Shown here: piece by piece, positions 1 through 6,734 of the stretch | How positions within the stretch are numbered: the first letter of the stretch is position 1 | Layout of the letters: every line of letters starts with the position of its first letter | From: Paludibacteraceae bacterium | Lineage (GTDB): Bacteria > Bacteroidota > Bacteroidia > Bacteroidales > Paludibacteraceae | Direction of reading: 5' to 3' | Assembly (NCBI GenBank): GCA_023227695.1 | Contig: JALNVE010000110.1 | Coordinates: forward strand, 1 to 9,519 | DNA length: 9,519 bases | Program-made: the position numbers and the translations under genes | The notes under the pieces: model-generated | What the model saw: only the letters and a program-made list of their open reading frames with translations | What the model was told of the DNA's origin: nothing | The model's database searches: none

Positions 1-46
1 CTATTACGCTTGGCAATATCTCTCTTAATAGTTGATCTGTTTTCAT
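1..46 (-). CDS. Possible 5' end of a transposase-like gene (partial, runs off left edge)
   Basis: Reading leftward from an ATG at 46-44 there are 15 open codons, MKTDQLLREILPSVI, before the window ends. The pattern M-x-T-x-x-L-L-R-x-x-L-P resembles, from memory, the start of the short N-terminal-region protein of ISAon1-type transposons common in Bacteroidales. That link is an impression from a very short stretch. A TATCTTTG box lies only four bases upstream of the ATG, so the message would be nearly leaderless. If it is an IS, its end should lie in the non-coding DNA just to the right. It could equally be the start of an unrelated gene, or chance. Confidence 0.33.
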   Translation of the reverse strand, partial: MKTDQLLREILPSVI

Positions 47-50
47 TCCG

Positions 51-58
51 CAAAGATA
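51..58 (-). promoter_or_regulatory. -7-like box TATCTTTG (minus strand)
   Basis: The minus strand reads TATCTTTG here, matching the Bacteroidetes TAnnTTTG -7 consensus. No TTTG -33 box lies at the usual 19-21 base spacing. The ATG at 46 is so close that transcription would start at or next to it, implying a leaderless message if the box is used. Confidence 0.3.
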
Positions 59-169
59 ATGCTATTCATGAATTTTGGGGAATATTCTTGTCGCTATACC
101 AACCCCACCTATCCGCTGATCCCGTATTAGACGGACTAAGCAAACGGAACAACTGCTAAAAAAATCGTT

Positions 170-197
170 TTAAAAGATGATAGCAAGCATCTTTTAA
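170..197 (-). terminator. 10-bp hairpin, possible backup terminator for pyrKD
   Basis: TTAAAAGATG (170-179) and CATCTTTTAA (188-197) are perfect inverted repeats around an 8-base loop. On the minus strand the stem is followed a few bases later by a run of seven T (about 158-164). It could catch transcripts that read through the main pyrD terminator. The stem is AT-rich, and the gap before the T run makes it a poor canonical terminator. It might instead belong to the end of a mobile element at the left edge. Confidence 0.35.
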
Positions 198-243
198 CAA
201 GCGAACCTTTGAATCTGTTTTTACGTAACAAAACTCGTGTTAG

Positions 244-293
244 AAAAAAAACGAAAGAGAGACAATATGGGCAGTCCCATACTGTCTCTCTTT
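244..293 (-). terminator. Strong intrinsic terminator downstream of pyrD
   Basis: A long stem lies just past the pyrD stop: arms 254-271 and 276-293 with a 4-base loop. Read on the minus strand the arms pair along their whole length, with one G-U pair, and are followed by TTTCG and eight T (251-244). On the plus strand the same stem has one A-C mismatch and is followed by a T run, so it may act in both directions. It separates pyrD from whatever lies at the left edge. Confidence 0.85.
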
Positions 294-304
294 TTTGTTC
301 TGAT

Positions 305-1219
305 TTATTTAGTCTCTAACTGACCAATAATATCTTTTACGGATTTGAATCCGTGTTTGTCCAAATATGCGTTGATGCCGTCTATCACTTTGATTGTGAC
401 AGTTGGGTCAATAAAGTTGGCTGTTCCAATTTCAACGGCAGAAGCACCAGCCAATAAGAACTCGATAGCGTCTGTAGCGTTCATGATGCCTCCTAGACCA
501 ACAACCGGAATTTTTACTGCATTGGATACCTGCCAAACCATACGCAAAGCAATCGGTTTTACACATGCTCCAGATAATCCACCGGTAATGGTAGACAAAA
601 GTGGTTTACGTTTTTCTGCGTCGATAGCCATACCCATGATGGTATTGATTAAAGATACGCTGTCAGCTCCTGCACCTTCTACAGCCATTGCGATTTCTGC
701 AATGTTGGTGACATTGGGAGAAAGCTTTACGATGAGAGTCTTCTTGTATGCCTTACGTACTGCTGAAACGACTTTTGCTGCAGATTCGCAAGATGTTCCG
801 AATGCCATACCACCCTCTTTTACGTTAGGGCAAGAAATATTCAATTCGATGGCAGGAATTTTATCTAGCTCTCCGACTTTCTCAGCCGTTGCTACATAAT
901 CTTCAACAGTAGAACCAGATACGTTGACCAAGATGTTGGTGTCAGTATCTTTGATACGTGGATAGATATGATCAATGAAGTAATCAACACCTTTGTTCTG
1001 TAATCCTACGGCATTTAACATACCTGAAGGAGTCTCAGCCATACGAGGATAAGGATTACCCTCACGATGTTTGATGGTGGTACCTTTTACAATGATACCT
1101 CCAATTCTGCTGATATCAATGAAATCCGAAAATTCCTCTCCGTAACCGAATGTACCGGAAGCGGTCATGACCGGATTTTTCATGACCAAATTTCCTATGT
1201 TTGTCGTTAAATCTGCCAT
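305..1219 (-). CDS. pyrD: Dihydroorotate dehydrogenase, class 1B catalytic subunit
   Basis: This flavoprotein oxidises dihydroorotate to orotate in de novo pyrimidine synthesis, in the cytosol. At 304 residues it has normal class 1B length, with a single FMN-binding TIM barrel and no membrane-anchoring N-terminal extension of the class 2 type. Visible motifs are TASGTFGYG (19-27), VKGTT with Lys45, NPYPRM (55-60), and ELNISCPN (125-132), where Cys130 is the catalytic base typical of class 1 (class 2 has Ser). Others are KLSPN with Lys165, GGLSG (213-217) and GLGGI (241-245), the last two for FMN phosphate binding, and EIGTANF (263-269). The start overlaps the end of pyrK by 13 bases, consistent with co-translation. 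PyrK as partner supports the 1B, NAD-linked assignment. A strong terminator follows the stop. Confidence 0.96.
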   Translation of the reverse strand: MADLTTNIGNLVMKNPVMTASGTFGYGEEFSDFIDISRIGGIIVKGTTIKHREGNPYPRMAETPSGMLNAVGLQNKGVDYFIDHIYPRIKDTDTNILVNVSGSTVEDYVATAEKVGELDKIPAIELNISCPNVKEGGMAFGTSCESAAKVVSAVRKAYKKTLIVKLSPNVTNIAEIAMAVEGAGADSVSLINTIMGMAIDAEKRKPLLSTITGGLSGACVKPIALRMVWQVSNAVKIPVVGLGGIMNATDAIEFLLAGASAVEIGTANFIDPTVTIKVIDGINAYLDKHGFKSVKDIIGQLETK

Positions 1220-1980
1220 TTCAAATCTTTTATATTAAATACAGGACCATCAGAACATACACATTTGTGTCCTTCTGTAGTATCGGTAACACAGCATAGA
1301 CAGGCGCCGACGCCACATGCCATCTTATTTTCCAAGGATACTTCGCAGTCTATGTTATTCTTTGCAGCATAGGCCGCTACAGCCTTCATCATTGGAGTTG
1401 GTCCGCAAGTATATATTTTGTCAAACTTCTGTGTAAGTATAGAGTGGTTGGTAACAAAGCCCTTTTCTCCACAAGAGGCGTCTTCAGTTGTCATATAAAC
1501 TTTTCCGTAGTTTTCGAAAGCATCTAGTTGAAGAAGGTCCTTTTTTGTACGTGCACCGATCAAGAAAGTTGGGTAGTAACCTAAGTTACGGAGCGCAGCA
1601 CCAAGCATCAACATTGGAGCTATACCTACACCTCCACCTACCAACAAGAGCTCTTGTTGCTCTAATGAAGGCATTGTAAATGAATTTCCTAGAGGAACCA
1701 TCACATTGACAATGTCTCCTTTCTTCAACTCAGCCAATTTGCGGGTACCATCGCCCACCAACTGTATAAGAAACCAGAGTTCGTTTGCATCTCTGTCTAC
1801 AAAGTGGATGGAGATAGGTCTACGCAAAAAAGTTGAAGGCGAATTGTCTACCCTAACTTCTGCAAATTGTCCTGGAAGCATGTCTGGAAGTCTCTCTTCC
1901 GAGGTTAACTTCATCAGAATATAGTTACCGCTAAGTTTTTCGTTGCCGCTAACGGTTAAATCTAATAAATATTTACGCAT
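1207..1980 (-). CDS. pyrK: Dihydroorotate dehydrogenase electron transfer subunit (FAD, 2Fe-2S)
   Basis: PyrK passes electrons from dihydroorotate, via FMN on PyrD, through its own 2Fe-2S cluster and FAD to NAD+. The 257-residue protein has the ferredoxin-reductase layout. An N-terminal FAD barrel carries RRPIS (53-57). A nucleotide-binding domain carries GGGVGIAP (115-122) and the YTCGPTPMM stretch (190-198). The C-terminal cysteine cluster is Cys222, Cys227, Cys230 and Cys242, the last in CSDGPVF, which matches the PyrK cluster spacing. Extra cysteines at 229 and 240 are probably not ligands. It is the first gene of the pyrK-pyrD operon. A 5-bp hairpin and a TAAATTTG box lie upstream, so the pair probably has its own promoter and is not part of the export operon. 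Confidence 0.95.
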   Translation of the reverse strand: MRKYLLDLTVSGNEKLSGNYILMKLTSEERLPDMLPGQFAEVRVDNSPSTFLRRPISIHFVDRDANELWFLIQLVGDGTRKLAELKKGDIVNVMVPLGNSFTMPSLEQQELLLVGGGVGIAPMLMLGAALRNLGYYPTFLIGARTKKDLLQLDAFENYGKVYMTTEDASCGEKGFVTNHSILTQKFDKIYTCGPTPMMKAVAAYAAKNNIDCEVSLENKMACGVGACLCCVTDTTEGHKCVCSDGPVFNIKDLKWQI

Positions 1981-1989
1981 ATAATAAAG

Positions 1990-2002
1990 GCGGTGTTACC
2001 GC
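1990..2002 (-). promoter_or_regulatory. Small hairpin in the pyrK leader
   Basis: GCGGT and ACCGC form a perfect 5-bp, GC-rich stem with a 3-base loop. It lies about ten bases upstream of the pyrK ATG, where a ribosome would load. The surrounding leader is AT-rich, so the stem stands out. It could modulate translation of pyrK. That role is inferred from position only. Confidence 0.4.
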
Positions 2003-2023
2003 ATGTTCTAATTAAATATCGTG

Positions 2024-2031
2024 CAAATTTA
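2024..2031 (-). promoter_or_regulatory. -7-like box TAAATTTG upstream of pyrK
   Basis: The minus strand reads TAAATTTG, a match to the TAnnTTTG consensus, about 45 bases upstream of the pyrK start. A TTTTTG tract at 2062-2057 could serve as -33, but the spacing of about 25 bases is longer than the usual 19-21. It is the likely pyrKD promoter, with a weak -33. Confidence 0.5.
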
Positions 2032-2165
2032 CGATTATCCGAGCAAGTATAAAACTCAAAAACGATTTTATAGTATTTCTTTTAGCACACAAATTCAATT
2101 CAATAAATTCGAATTGTCACTTTTGAGATGTGTTTCGTTTTTGGATAAAGCATGAACAAATACAA

Positions 2166-4565
2166 TTACTTTCTATCCCCATGGTTTGAATTCTCTTCAA
2201 AATATTCTTCAGCGTAATATCCAGCTCTGTCAAAATAGTAAGAATTACGCTTTTTAAAACCGTAGTAATACTTTGACGAACCATATCCATAACCATATCC
2301 ATAGCTTGGAGCCGATCTGTCTACGTCGTTCAACAGAATGTTGACGTTGACCAATCCATCATCGTACAATTGTCTGATAATCGTCTTAAAGAATTTCTTA
2401 TTCGTTTTGTTGTAACGGACTACGTAAAGCATCAAATCAACCATCTTATCGACCGTGTAGGCATCGGAAACCAATCCGATTGGTGATATATCTATAACCA
2501 CGTAATCGTACTCCTGTTTCATTTTCTCAATGAGTTCTCTCATCTTATCCAGCTTGATTAACTCACCAGAGTTTGGCGGGATGGTTCCAGCTGCTAATAT
2601 ATCGAAGTTCAGTGAGTTTTCACGGATAATAATATCATCAAGTGTAGTGTTTCCTATCAAGTAATCAGATACTCCTTTGTTGACCTTAATGCCTAAAGAA
2701 CGGCATACAGAAGGTCGTCTGTAGTCCATATCTATCAGCAACGTTTTCTTGGAGTGTAAGCCGTAGGTTGCAGCCAAGTTGATGGCAACATAAGTTTTTC
2801 CATCACCAGGTTCTGTAGAGGTTACCATTACGGAAATGCCTTTGCTCTTCTTTGTTATGAATTCAATTCGGGTTCTGATTTCCCTAAAACGTTCGGTGAA
2901 GAGAGATTTAGTATGTTTTAAAACCGGAATCGGATCTGTACTATCTGATTTTACTGTATGACCAATGAAGTTGAATCTGGTTATCTTTTCAATGTCTCGT
3001 TTAGTCTTGATAGTCGAATCTAACAAGATAACAATGAAGATGAAAGCGAACGGAATAATAGCTCCGATTAACATATAAGAGGAATATGTTTTGCTCTTAA
3101 CGCCTCCATTAATGATATAGCCTATACGTGCTTTATCCAAAATGATGTTGTCTGCAGAGTTGGATGCCTTTTTAATCTGAGCATCAGCGCGTTTCTGTAA
3201 CAAGAAATTGTAGTAATTCTCATTGATTTTATAGGTACGTTGAATATTTTGAATGGTACGCTCCTTATCGGTCAAAGAGACAATTCCGCTTTTTAGTTCG
3301 TTCTGTCTCTCCAACAGGTTGCTCTTCTCAATCTCCAAAGAGGCTTTCATGTTTTTGAGCACTTCGTAAATATGAAGCTTTAATTCAGAACGCTGATTCT
3401 GGTATATCTTGTAATATGGGTTTTTTTCTCCTAACTGAGCTGTCTTTTCGTTCAATTTGGTGTATTCGCTCACTAACCCAGAAAGCGATTCTCCATCGAC
3501 CAAACCATTTGGAGTGATTATGGATGTATCTGATACGTTATTGTCCAGATATTTGGATAGATAATTGAGGTAGTCCTCTTTCAGTTTTAATTCCGTGAAT
3601 TTAGCCTCAATGGTAGTTCCTTTTGATATCAGTTGACCAGCATAGGAAGACATATCGATAATTCCATTTTTTGTACGGAACGAACGGACTTGTTCTTCGG
3701 TATTCATCAGAGAGTCTGATAAAAGGGTTAGTTGATCATCGATAAAAGAGATAGTCTTGCTGGCTGCCTCATTCTTTCTCTCCAAGCTGAAGTTTTGATA
3801 TTCAAGGCAAAGCATATCGATGAAATCTTGGTCTCGTTCGTAATTGGCACCCGACAGAGAGACCTCCAAAACGGACGAACGCTCTTTGGCGAATTCGAGA
3901 TTAAGTCTGTAGTAGAAATCATCGACCAAATCATCCTGATTTCTGAATCGGAAAAGAACAGGCCTATCTACATTCACTAGTTTCTTAACCGTTATATCAA
4001 AATGTGGATTGCTGATCGGTGTACCATAGGTGCCTCTAATCTGCAAATCTTTTTCTTTTTTCTCATTTGCATATGTGATTAGAAATGAATCTTCAGAAAG
4101 AGGTATCAGTTTGAATTCTAATCTGTAAGTTGATTCAGGAATATTGGTGTTAATGATTTCAAATGGAGATGTTTTATATAGAAAATTAGTTTTAAATCTT
4201 CCTTTTGTATAGTAATCTACCGAAAGATCCAACTTCTTGATTGTTCGTAAAATAATGTCTCGAGAGCTGAATAGCACCAGTTGGTTGTTCATGTCTCTTG
4301 AGGAGTTGTAACCAGAAGAAAAACCTTGCATGAAGTTATACTCAGAATTGGCACTCACACCTGCTGCGTTATCACCTAAGATGAGTCGGGCACTCGTTTT
4401 ATAGATTGGCGTCCAAGATCTGTTTTTCAGGTAAGCGAGACCCCATGCAATAGATAATGAAATGACGAAAACATACCAGTATTTCAGTACCCTCATTAGG
4501 ATATCAAAGATATCGAAGGATGAATCATCCTCAACAAAGTCATTGTTTTTATTGTCGTTTTTCAT
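2166..4565 (-). CDS. Wzc-like polysaccharide co-polymerase / tyrosine autokinase
   Basis: This 799-residue inner-membrane protein would control polymerisation and export of a capsule or exopolysaccharide by cycles of tyrosine autophosphorylation. The N-terminal Wzz part starts with a membrane helix at about 30-46. A long periplasmic region follows, with coiled-coil-like stretches (about 265-465) and a GNVR-type segment (LLQKRADAQIKKA, 455-467). A second helix lies at about 497-515. The cytoplasmic kinase has the BY-kinase EX2RX2R motif (Glu558, Arg561, Arg564), Walker A GDGKT (587-591, Lys590), Walker A' IDMDYRRPS (611-619) and Walker B VVIDISP (689-695). The tail (755-788) holds 12 tyrosines, starting with four Tyr-Gly pairs, and is the expected autophosphorylation site. 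It is the last gene of the export operon, 13 bases after the preceding gene. No cognate phosphatase is visible. I see no good terminator after it. Confidence 0.94.
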   Translation of the reverse strand: MKNDNKNNDFVEDDSSFDIFDILMRVLKYWYVFVISLSIAWGLAYLKNRSWTPIYKTSARLILGDNAAGVSANSEYNFMQGFSSGYNSSRDMNNQLVLFSSRDIILRTIKKLDLSVDYYTKGRFKTNFLYKTSPFEIINTNIPESTYRLEFKLIPLSEDSFLITYANEKKEKDLQIRGTYGTPISNPHFDITVKKLVNVDRPVLFRFRNQDDLVDDFYYRLNLEFAKERSSVLEVSLSGANYERDQDFIDMLCLEYQNFSLERKNEAASKTISFIDDQLTLLSDSLMNTEEQVRSFRTKNGIIDMSSYAGQLISKGTTIEAKFTELKLKEDYLNYLSKYLDNNVSDTSIITPNGLVDGESLSGLVSEYTKLNEKTAQLGEKNPYYKIYQNQRSELKLHIYEVLKNMKASLEIEKSNLLERQNELKSGIVSLTDKERTIQNIQRTYKINENYYNFLLQKRADAQIKKASNSADNIILDKARIGYIINGGVKSKTYSSYMLIGAIIPFAFIFIVILLDSTIKTKRDIEKITRFNFIGHTVKSDSTDPIPVLKHTKSLFTERFREIRTRIEFITKKSKGISVMVTSTEPGDGKTYVAINLAATYGLHSKKTLLIDMDYRRPSVCRSLGIKVNKGVSDYLIGNTTLDDIIIRENSLNFDILAAGTIPPNSGELIKLDKMRELIEKMKQEYDYVVIDISPIGLVSDAYTVDKMVDLMLYVVRYNKTNKKFFKTIIRQLYDDGLVNVNILLNDVDRSAPSYGYGYGYGSSKYYYGFKKRNSYYFDRAGYYAEEYFEENSNHGDRK

Positions 4566-4578
4566 TCTTTTTTATTTT

Positions 4579-5346
4579 TTACTTATCGTTGGATAAACCA
4601 TATATAAGGAAGAATAATGAAACAGAAGTTGTAACTACACCAATGATTCCAAATAAAGAATCCATTCTGAAGAAACGTCCTTTTGCAGGCGGAATGTAGA
4701 TGATATCGTTAGGTTGTATGTAGTAATATTCTGAGCCGATGATTGATTTTGGTCTGATGTCAAAAGTCATCGTTTGGGTTATTCCTTTCTCATCTTTCCT
4801 CATTAAATAGATATTCTTTCGATTTGCAATTTTCTTCACACCTCCAGACATGGCCAAAGCCTGGTATATGGTGATTTTTTCTTTATATAACTTTATGGCA
4901 CCGTTGCTTCCTTCTCCAAATACATAGAAGTAGTTGTTGGACAACGCTACAATCACCTCGGCGTCTATGATGAACTTTTTCAACTCTTTTTGCAGAACGA
5001 CATTCGCCTCTTCCAAGGTTAATCCAACCACTTTAATGCTGTCCATAAAAGGGAGGTCAATTGTTCCGTCAGCATATACGCGGTAGATGCCAGTACTATT
5101 AAATACTTCCAAAGCTTCTTTGTTCAGCGATAACACTTTGATCTTTAATTCATCGTCGACCTGAATACGGTAGCGTTGCATCTCCTGCTGTGTATATTGT
5201 GGAAGACTCTTTCTATCTTGTAACAGTCTGGTATATCGGTTAGTGGTACATGAAGAGAATGCCAATAATCCGACAAACAAGCATAGCATGAATCTCAGAT
5301 TCAATAAGCGTACTGCCCTATTTCCTTGTTTAATCATCTCTTCCAT
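4579..5346 (-). CDS. Wza-like polysaccharide export lipoprotein (second copy)
   Basis: This is an outer-membrane polysaccharide export protein, expected to form the channel that docks on the Wzc-like kinase encoded next. It has 255 residues. The signal peptide has basic residues at 10-18, a hydrophobic stretch at 20-30 and a lipobox ending SSC with Cys33. The polysaccharide export domain runs from about 57 (YRIQVDDELKI) to about 136, and an SLBB-like domain from about 140 to 220, ending EYYYIQPNDIIYIPP. A hydrophobic helix at 231-250 closes the protein. That helix is usual in Bacteroidales homologues and would be the membrane-inserted part of the channel. The ATG directly abuts the TAG of the upstream gene, implying translational coupling. 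Met4 is an alternative start that leaves the signal peptide intact. It is clearly paralogous to the upstream gene in the C-terminal half. Confidence 0.92.
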   Translation of the reverse strand: MEEMIKQGNRAVRLLNLRFMLCLFVGLLAFSSCTTNRYTRLLQDRKSLPQYTQQEMQRYRIQVDDELKIKVLSLNKEALEVFNSTGIYRVYADGTIDLPFMDSIKVVGLTLEEANVVLQKELKKFIIDAEVIVALSNNYFYVFGEGSNGAIKLYKEKITIYQALAMSGGVKKIANRKNIYLMRKDEKGITQTMTFDIRPKSIIGSEYYYIQPNDIIYIPPAKGRFFRMDSLFGIIGVVTTSVSLFFLIYGLSNDK

Positions 5347-6144
5347 CTAAAAAATCTTATTGAATCTAACTATGATATAGGATAAAGATACTGCTGTCGA
5401 AATAAGAGAGAATAAAGATGCAAACGAATACACTTCAAAGAATTGTCCGTGGAACGATTGGATGTAGATCACATCGTTGGGTTGAATGTAATAAAACTCG
5501 GAATCCACAATGTCTTTGCTTCGTAGGTCAAACTCCTTGACAACAGTACCTTCTGCAGTTTGCCTAATCATGTTAATGTGTGCTCTGTCTGATAAGTCGC
5601 CGATATCGCCGATAAGGGATAAAGCCTGGAAAAGGTTCATGCGCTCCTTTGTCAGAGGATAACGACCGTTAGTTGCGTCGCCTATGATACTGAAGTAGCT
5701 GTTCATCAATTGAACATCTACGGAATAATCTTTTAAAAAGGAAGATAGAGTATCTGAAATCACTTTTTTTATTTCTCGTGTGGTCTTGCCTAACACATTG
5801 ATTTTTCCGATGTAAGGGAAAAGTATGCAGCTATCTTCATTGATTGTGTAGGAGTTGTAGCCCGTTTCATTGCTGCTACCCGTCATAGGCATTGAATTCA
5901 CACCAGCTGTTTTTGCCTCGCCCGAAACCATATTGAAAAGGGTTGTCATTTCTGGATCTAATGTAGAAATGCGAATATTAAGTTCGTCTAGCACTTGAAC
6001 TTTGTAATCATCAGGCGTGACCATCTTTTCATATTCAGAGATACCATTACCTGGCTCTTGCATATATTCGATTTTTTTGTTGGTAACGCAAGAACCAAGG
6101 ATAAGTAATAATGACAAAATAATTATAGAATATTTTCTTCCCAT
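5347..6144 (-). CDS. Wza-like polysaccharide export lipoprotein (first copy)
   Basis: First gene of the export operon; an outer-membrane channel lipoprotein paralogous to its downstream neighbour. I start it at the ATG at 6144, giving 265 residues. That start yields a clean lipoprotein signal, MGRKYSIIILSLLLILGSC, with the lipid-modified Cys19. The frame stays open to a GTG at 6192, but starting there would add 16 residues and use codons inside the leader hairpin. The export domain begins at about 47 (YKVQVLDELNI). It is interrupted at about 73-99 by a Ser/Gly/Thr/Met-rich insert missing from the second copy. The SLBB-like part ends in EFYYIQPNDVIYI (about 216-228), and a hydrophobic helix lies at about 241-260. 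Shared landmarks with the second copy include YYIQPND-(V/I)-IYI followed by GQFF or GRFF. Confidence 0.92.
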   Translation of the reverse strand: MGRKYSIIILSLLLILGSCVTNKKIEYMQEPGNGISEYEKMVTPDDYKVQVLDELNIRISTLDPEMTTLFNMVSGEAKTAGVNSMPMTGSSNETGYNSYTINEDSCILFPYIGKINVLGKTTREIKKVISDTLSSFLKDYSVDVQLMNSYFSIIGDATNGRYPLTKERMNLFQALSLIGDIGDLSDRAHINMIRQTAEGTVVKEFDLRSKDIVDSEFYYIQPNDVIYIQSFHGQFFEVYSFASLFSLISTAVSLSYIIVRFNKIF

Positions 6145-6176
6145 TAATTTGTAAAAGATGGAGATAAAATCTACTG

Positions 6177-6202
6177 AAAAAATGCATCTCACAGATAGAT
6201 GC
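6177..6202 (-). terminator. Terminator-like hairpin in the export-operon leader (candidate attenuator)
   Basis: GCATCT and AGATGC form a perfect 6-bp stem with a 7-base loop (6184-6202). On the minus strand the stem is followed by A and six T (6182-6177). It sits between the promoter at 6223-6252 and the first start codon at 6144, so it is inside the untranslated leader. The stem is short and only half GC, so termination would be partial. Bacteroides capsule operons are known to be controlled by leader antitermination through UpxY proteins. No such gene is visible here. Confidence 0.5.
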
Positions 6203-6222
6203 GTTTACAAGCCATCTTTATA

Positions 6223-6252
6223 CAAAGGTAATTTAATTATTCATTCTACAAA
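6223..6252 (-). promoter_or_regulatory. Promoter of the polysaccharide export operon
   Basis: The minus strand carries TTTG at 6252-6249, an 18-base spacer, and TACCTTTG at 6230-6223. This is close to the Bacteroidetes TTTG-N19-TAnnTTTG consensus. Transcription would start near 6217, giving a leader of about 70 bases before the ATG at 6144. It is the best promoter in the window. Confidence 0.75.
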
Positions 6253-6685
6253 AGTGCTATTTCCATAAAATCTTCAAATTATCTTTGACCTTAGGTGGTT
6301 TCCTATGTTTCTATATAAATGAATCCAAAAGGATCAATCTCCAACAACAAGTGAACGTGCTTGTATATTATGATTATCCACAATTATGCAAAAATGAATT
6401 GAGATTTTCAATGAATTTGTTTGTCCTCGCCGCACGGGCGCTATTTTTTCCCTTCAGCAGGGAAAAGCTTATCTCGGACAGAAATGAGATACAAACAATG
6501 TGGTTACCAATTGGACGGAACGAAACCTCAGCTAAATATATGTCCGCACCAATAATCATAATGACAAACCCTACTTTCTGAATTCAGTAGACCTAAAAAC
6601 ACGGCTTGTTAATTCTTGGTTTAAAACTGTACACGGACTTTTCTCTTGATCGCCCAAGAGGTAACACTGGAACTCCCAGAATTAT
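6253..6685. other. Gap without a convincing gene; cluster of small hairpins
   Basis: Open frames exist on both strands, but none has a good start, a recognisable domain or typical composition. A TATCTTTG box occurs on the plus strand at 6280-6287 without a clear -33. Inverted repeats are frequent: CGCC/GGCG (6428-6440), TTTTCCCT/AGGGAAAA (6446-6466), ATCTC/GAGAT (6471-6490), CTACT/AGTAG around the palindrome CTGAATTCAG (6571-6590), CTCTTG/CAAGAG (6643-6660) and CTGG/CCAG (6667-6679). The GC-rich patch at 6425-6440 contrasts with its surroundings. This may be a structured RNA, a palindromic repeat element or a gene relic. Confidence 0.4.
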
Positions 6686-6722
6686 AAAAAGAAAGCTCCG
6701 AGTTCCTTAAAACCCGAAGCTT
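6686..6722 (-). terminator. Intrinsic terminator downstream of the thioredoxin-fold gene
   Basis: On the minus strand AAGCTTCGGG (6722-6713) pairs with CTCGGAGCTT (6702-6693). This is a 10-bp stem with two G-U pairs and a 10-base loop, followed by TCTTTTT. It starts 12 bases after the stop codon. On the plus strand the stem has two mismatches, so it acts mainly on the minus-strand transcript. Confidence 0.8.
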
Positions 6723-6734
6723 ATCTTTTTTAGT

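Noticed and set aside
2085..2115. CAATTC/GAATTG inverted repeat after the kinase gene, as operon terminator
   Set aside because: The stem is six AT-rich pairs with a 9-base loop and no following T run on the minus strand, so it is not a credible terminator.
2117..2302. 61-codon minus-strand frame overlapping the kinase C-terminus
   Set aside because: It is a shadow of the repetitive Tyr-Gly coding region in another frame.
6145..6192. Upstream GTG start extending the first Wza-like protein by 16 residues
   Set aside because: It would place coding sequence in the leader hairpin and put extra residues before an otherwise ideal lipoprotein signal beginning at the ATG at 6144.
6374..6559. 61-codon minus-strand open frame in the gap
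   Set aside because: It has no promoter, domain or plausible start context, and it covers the inverted repeats. It is better explained as part of a repeat or chance.
6285..6581. 98-codon plus-strand open frame in the gap
   Set aside because: It starts with TTG inside a -7-like box, has no ribosome site or recognisable domain, and overlaps hairpins and another open frame on the other strand.
6601..6680. tRNA or small structured RNA of known type
   Set aside because: The hairpins CTCTTG/CAAGAG and CTGG/CCAG do not form a cloverleaf, and no T-loop GGTTC-AANNC pattern is present.
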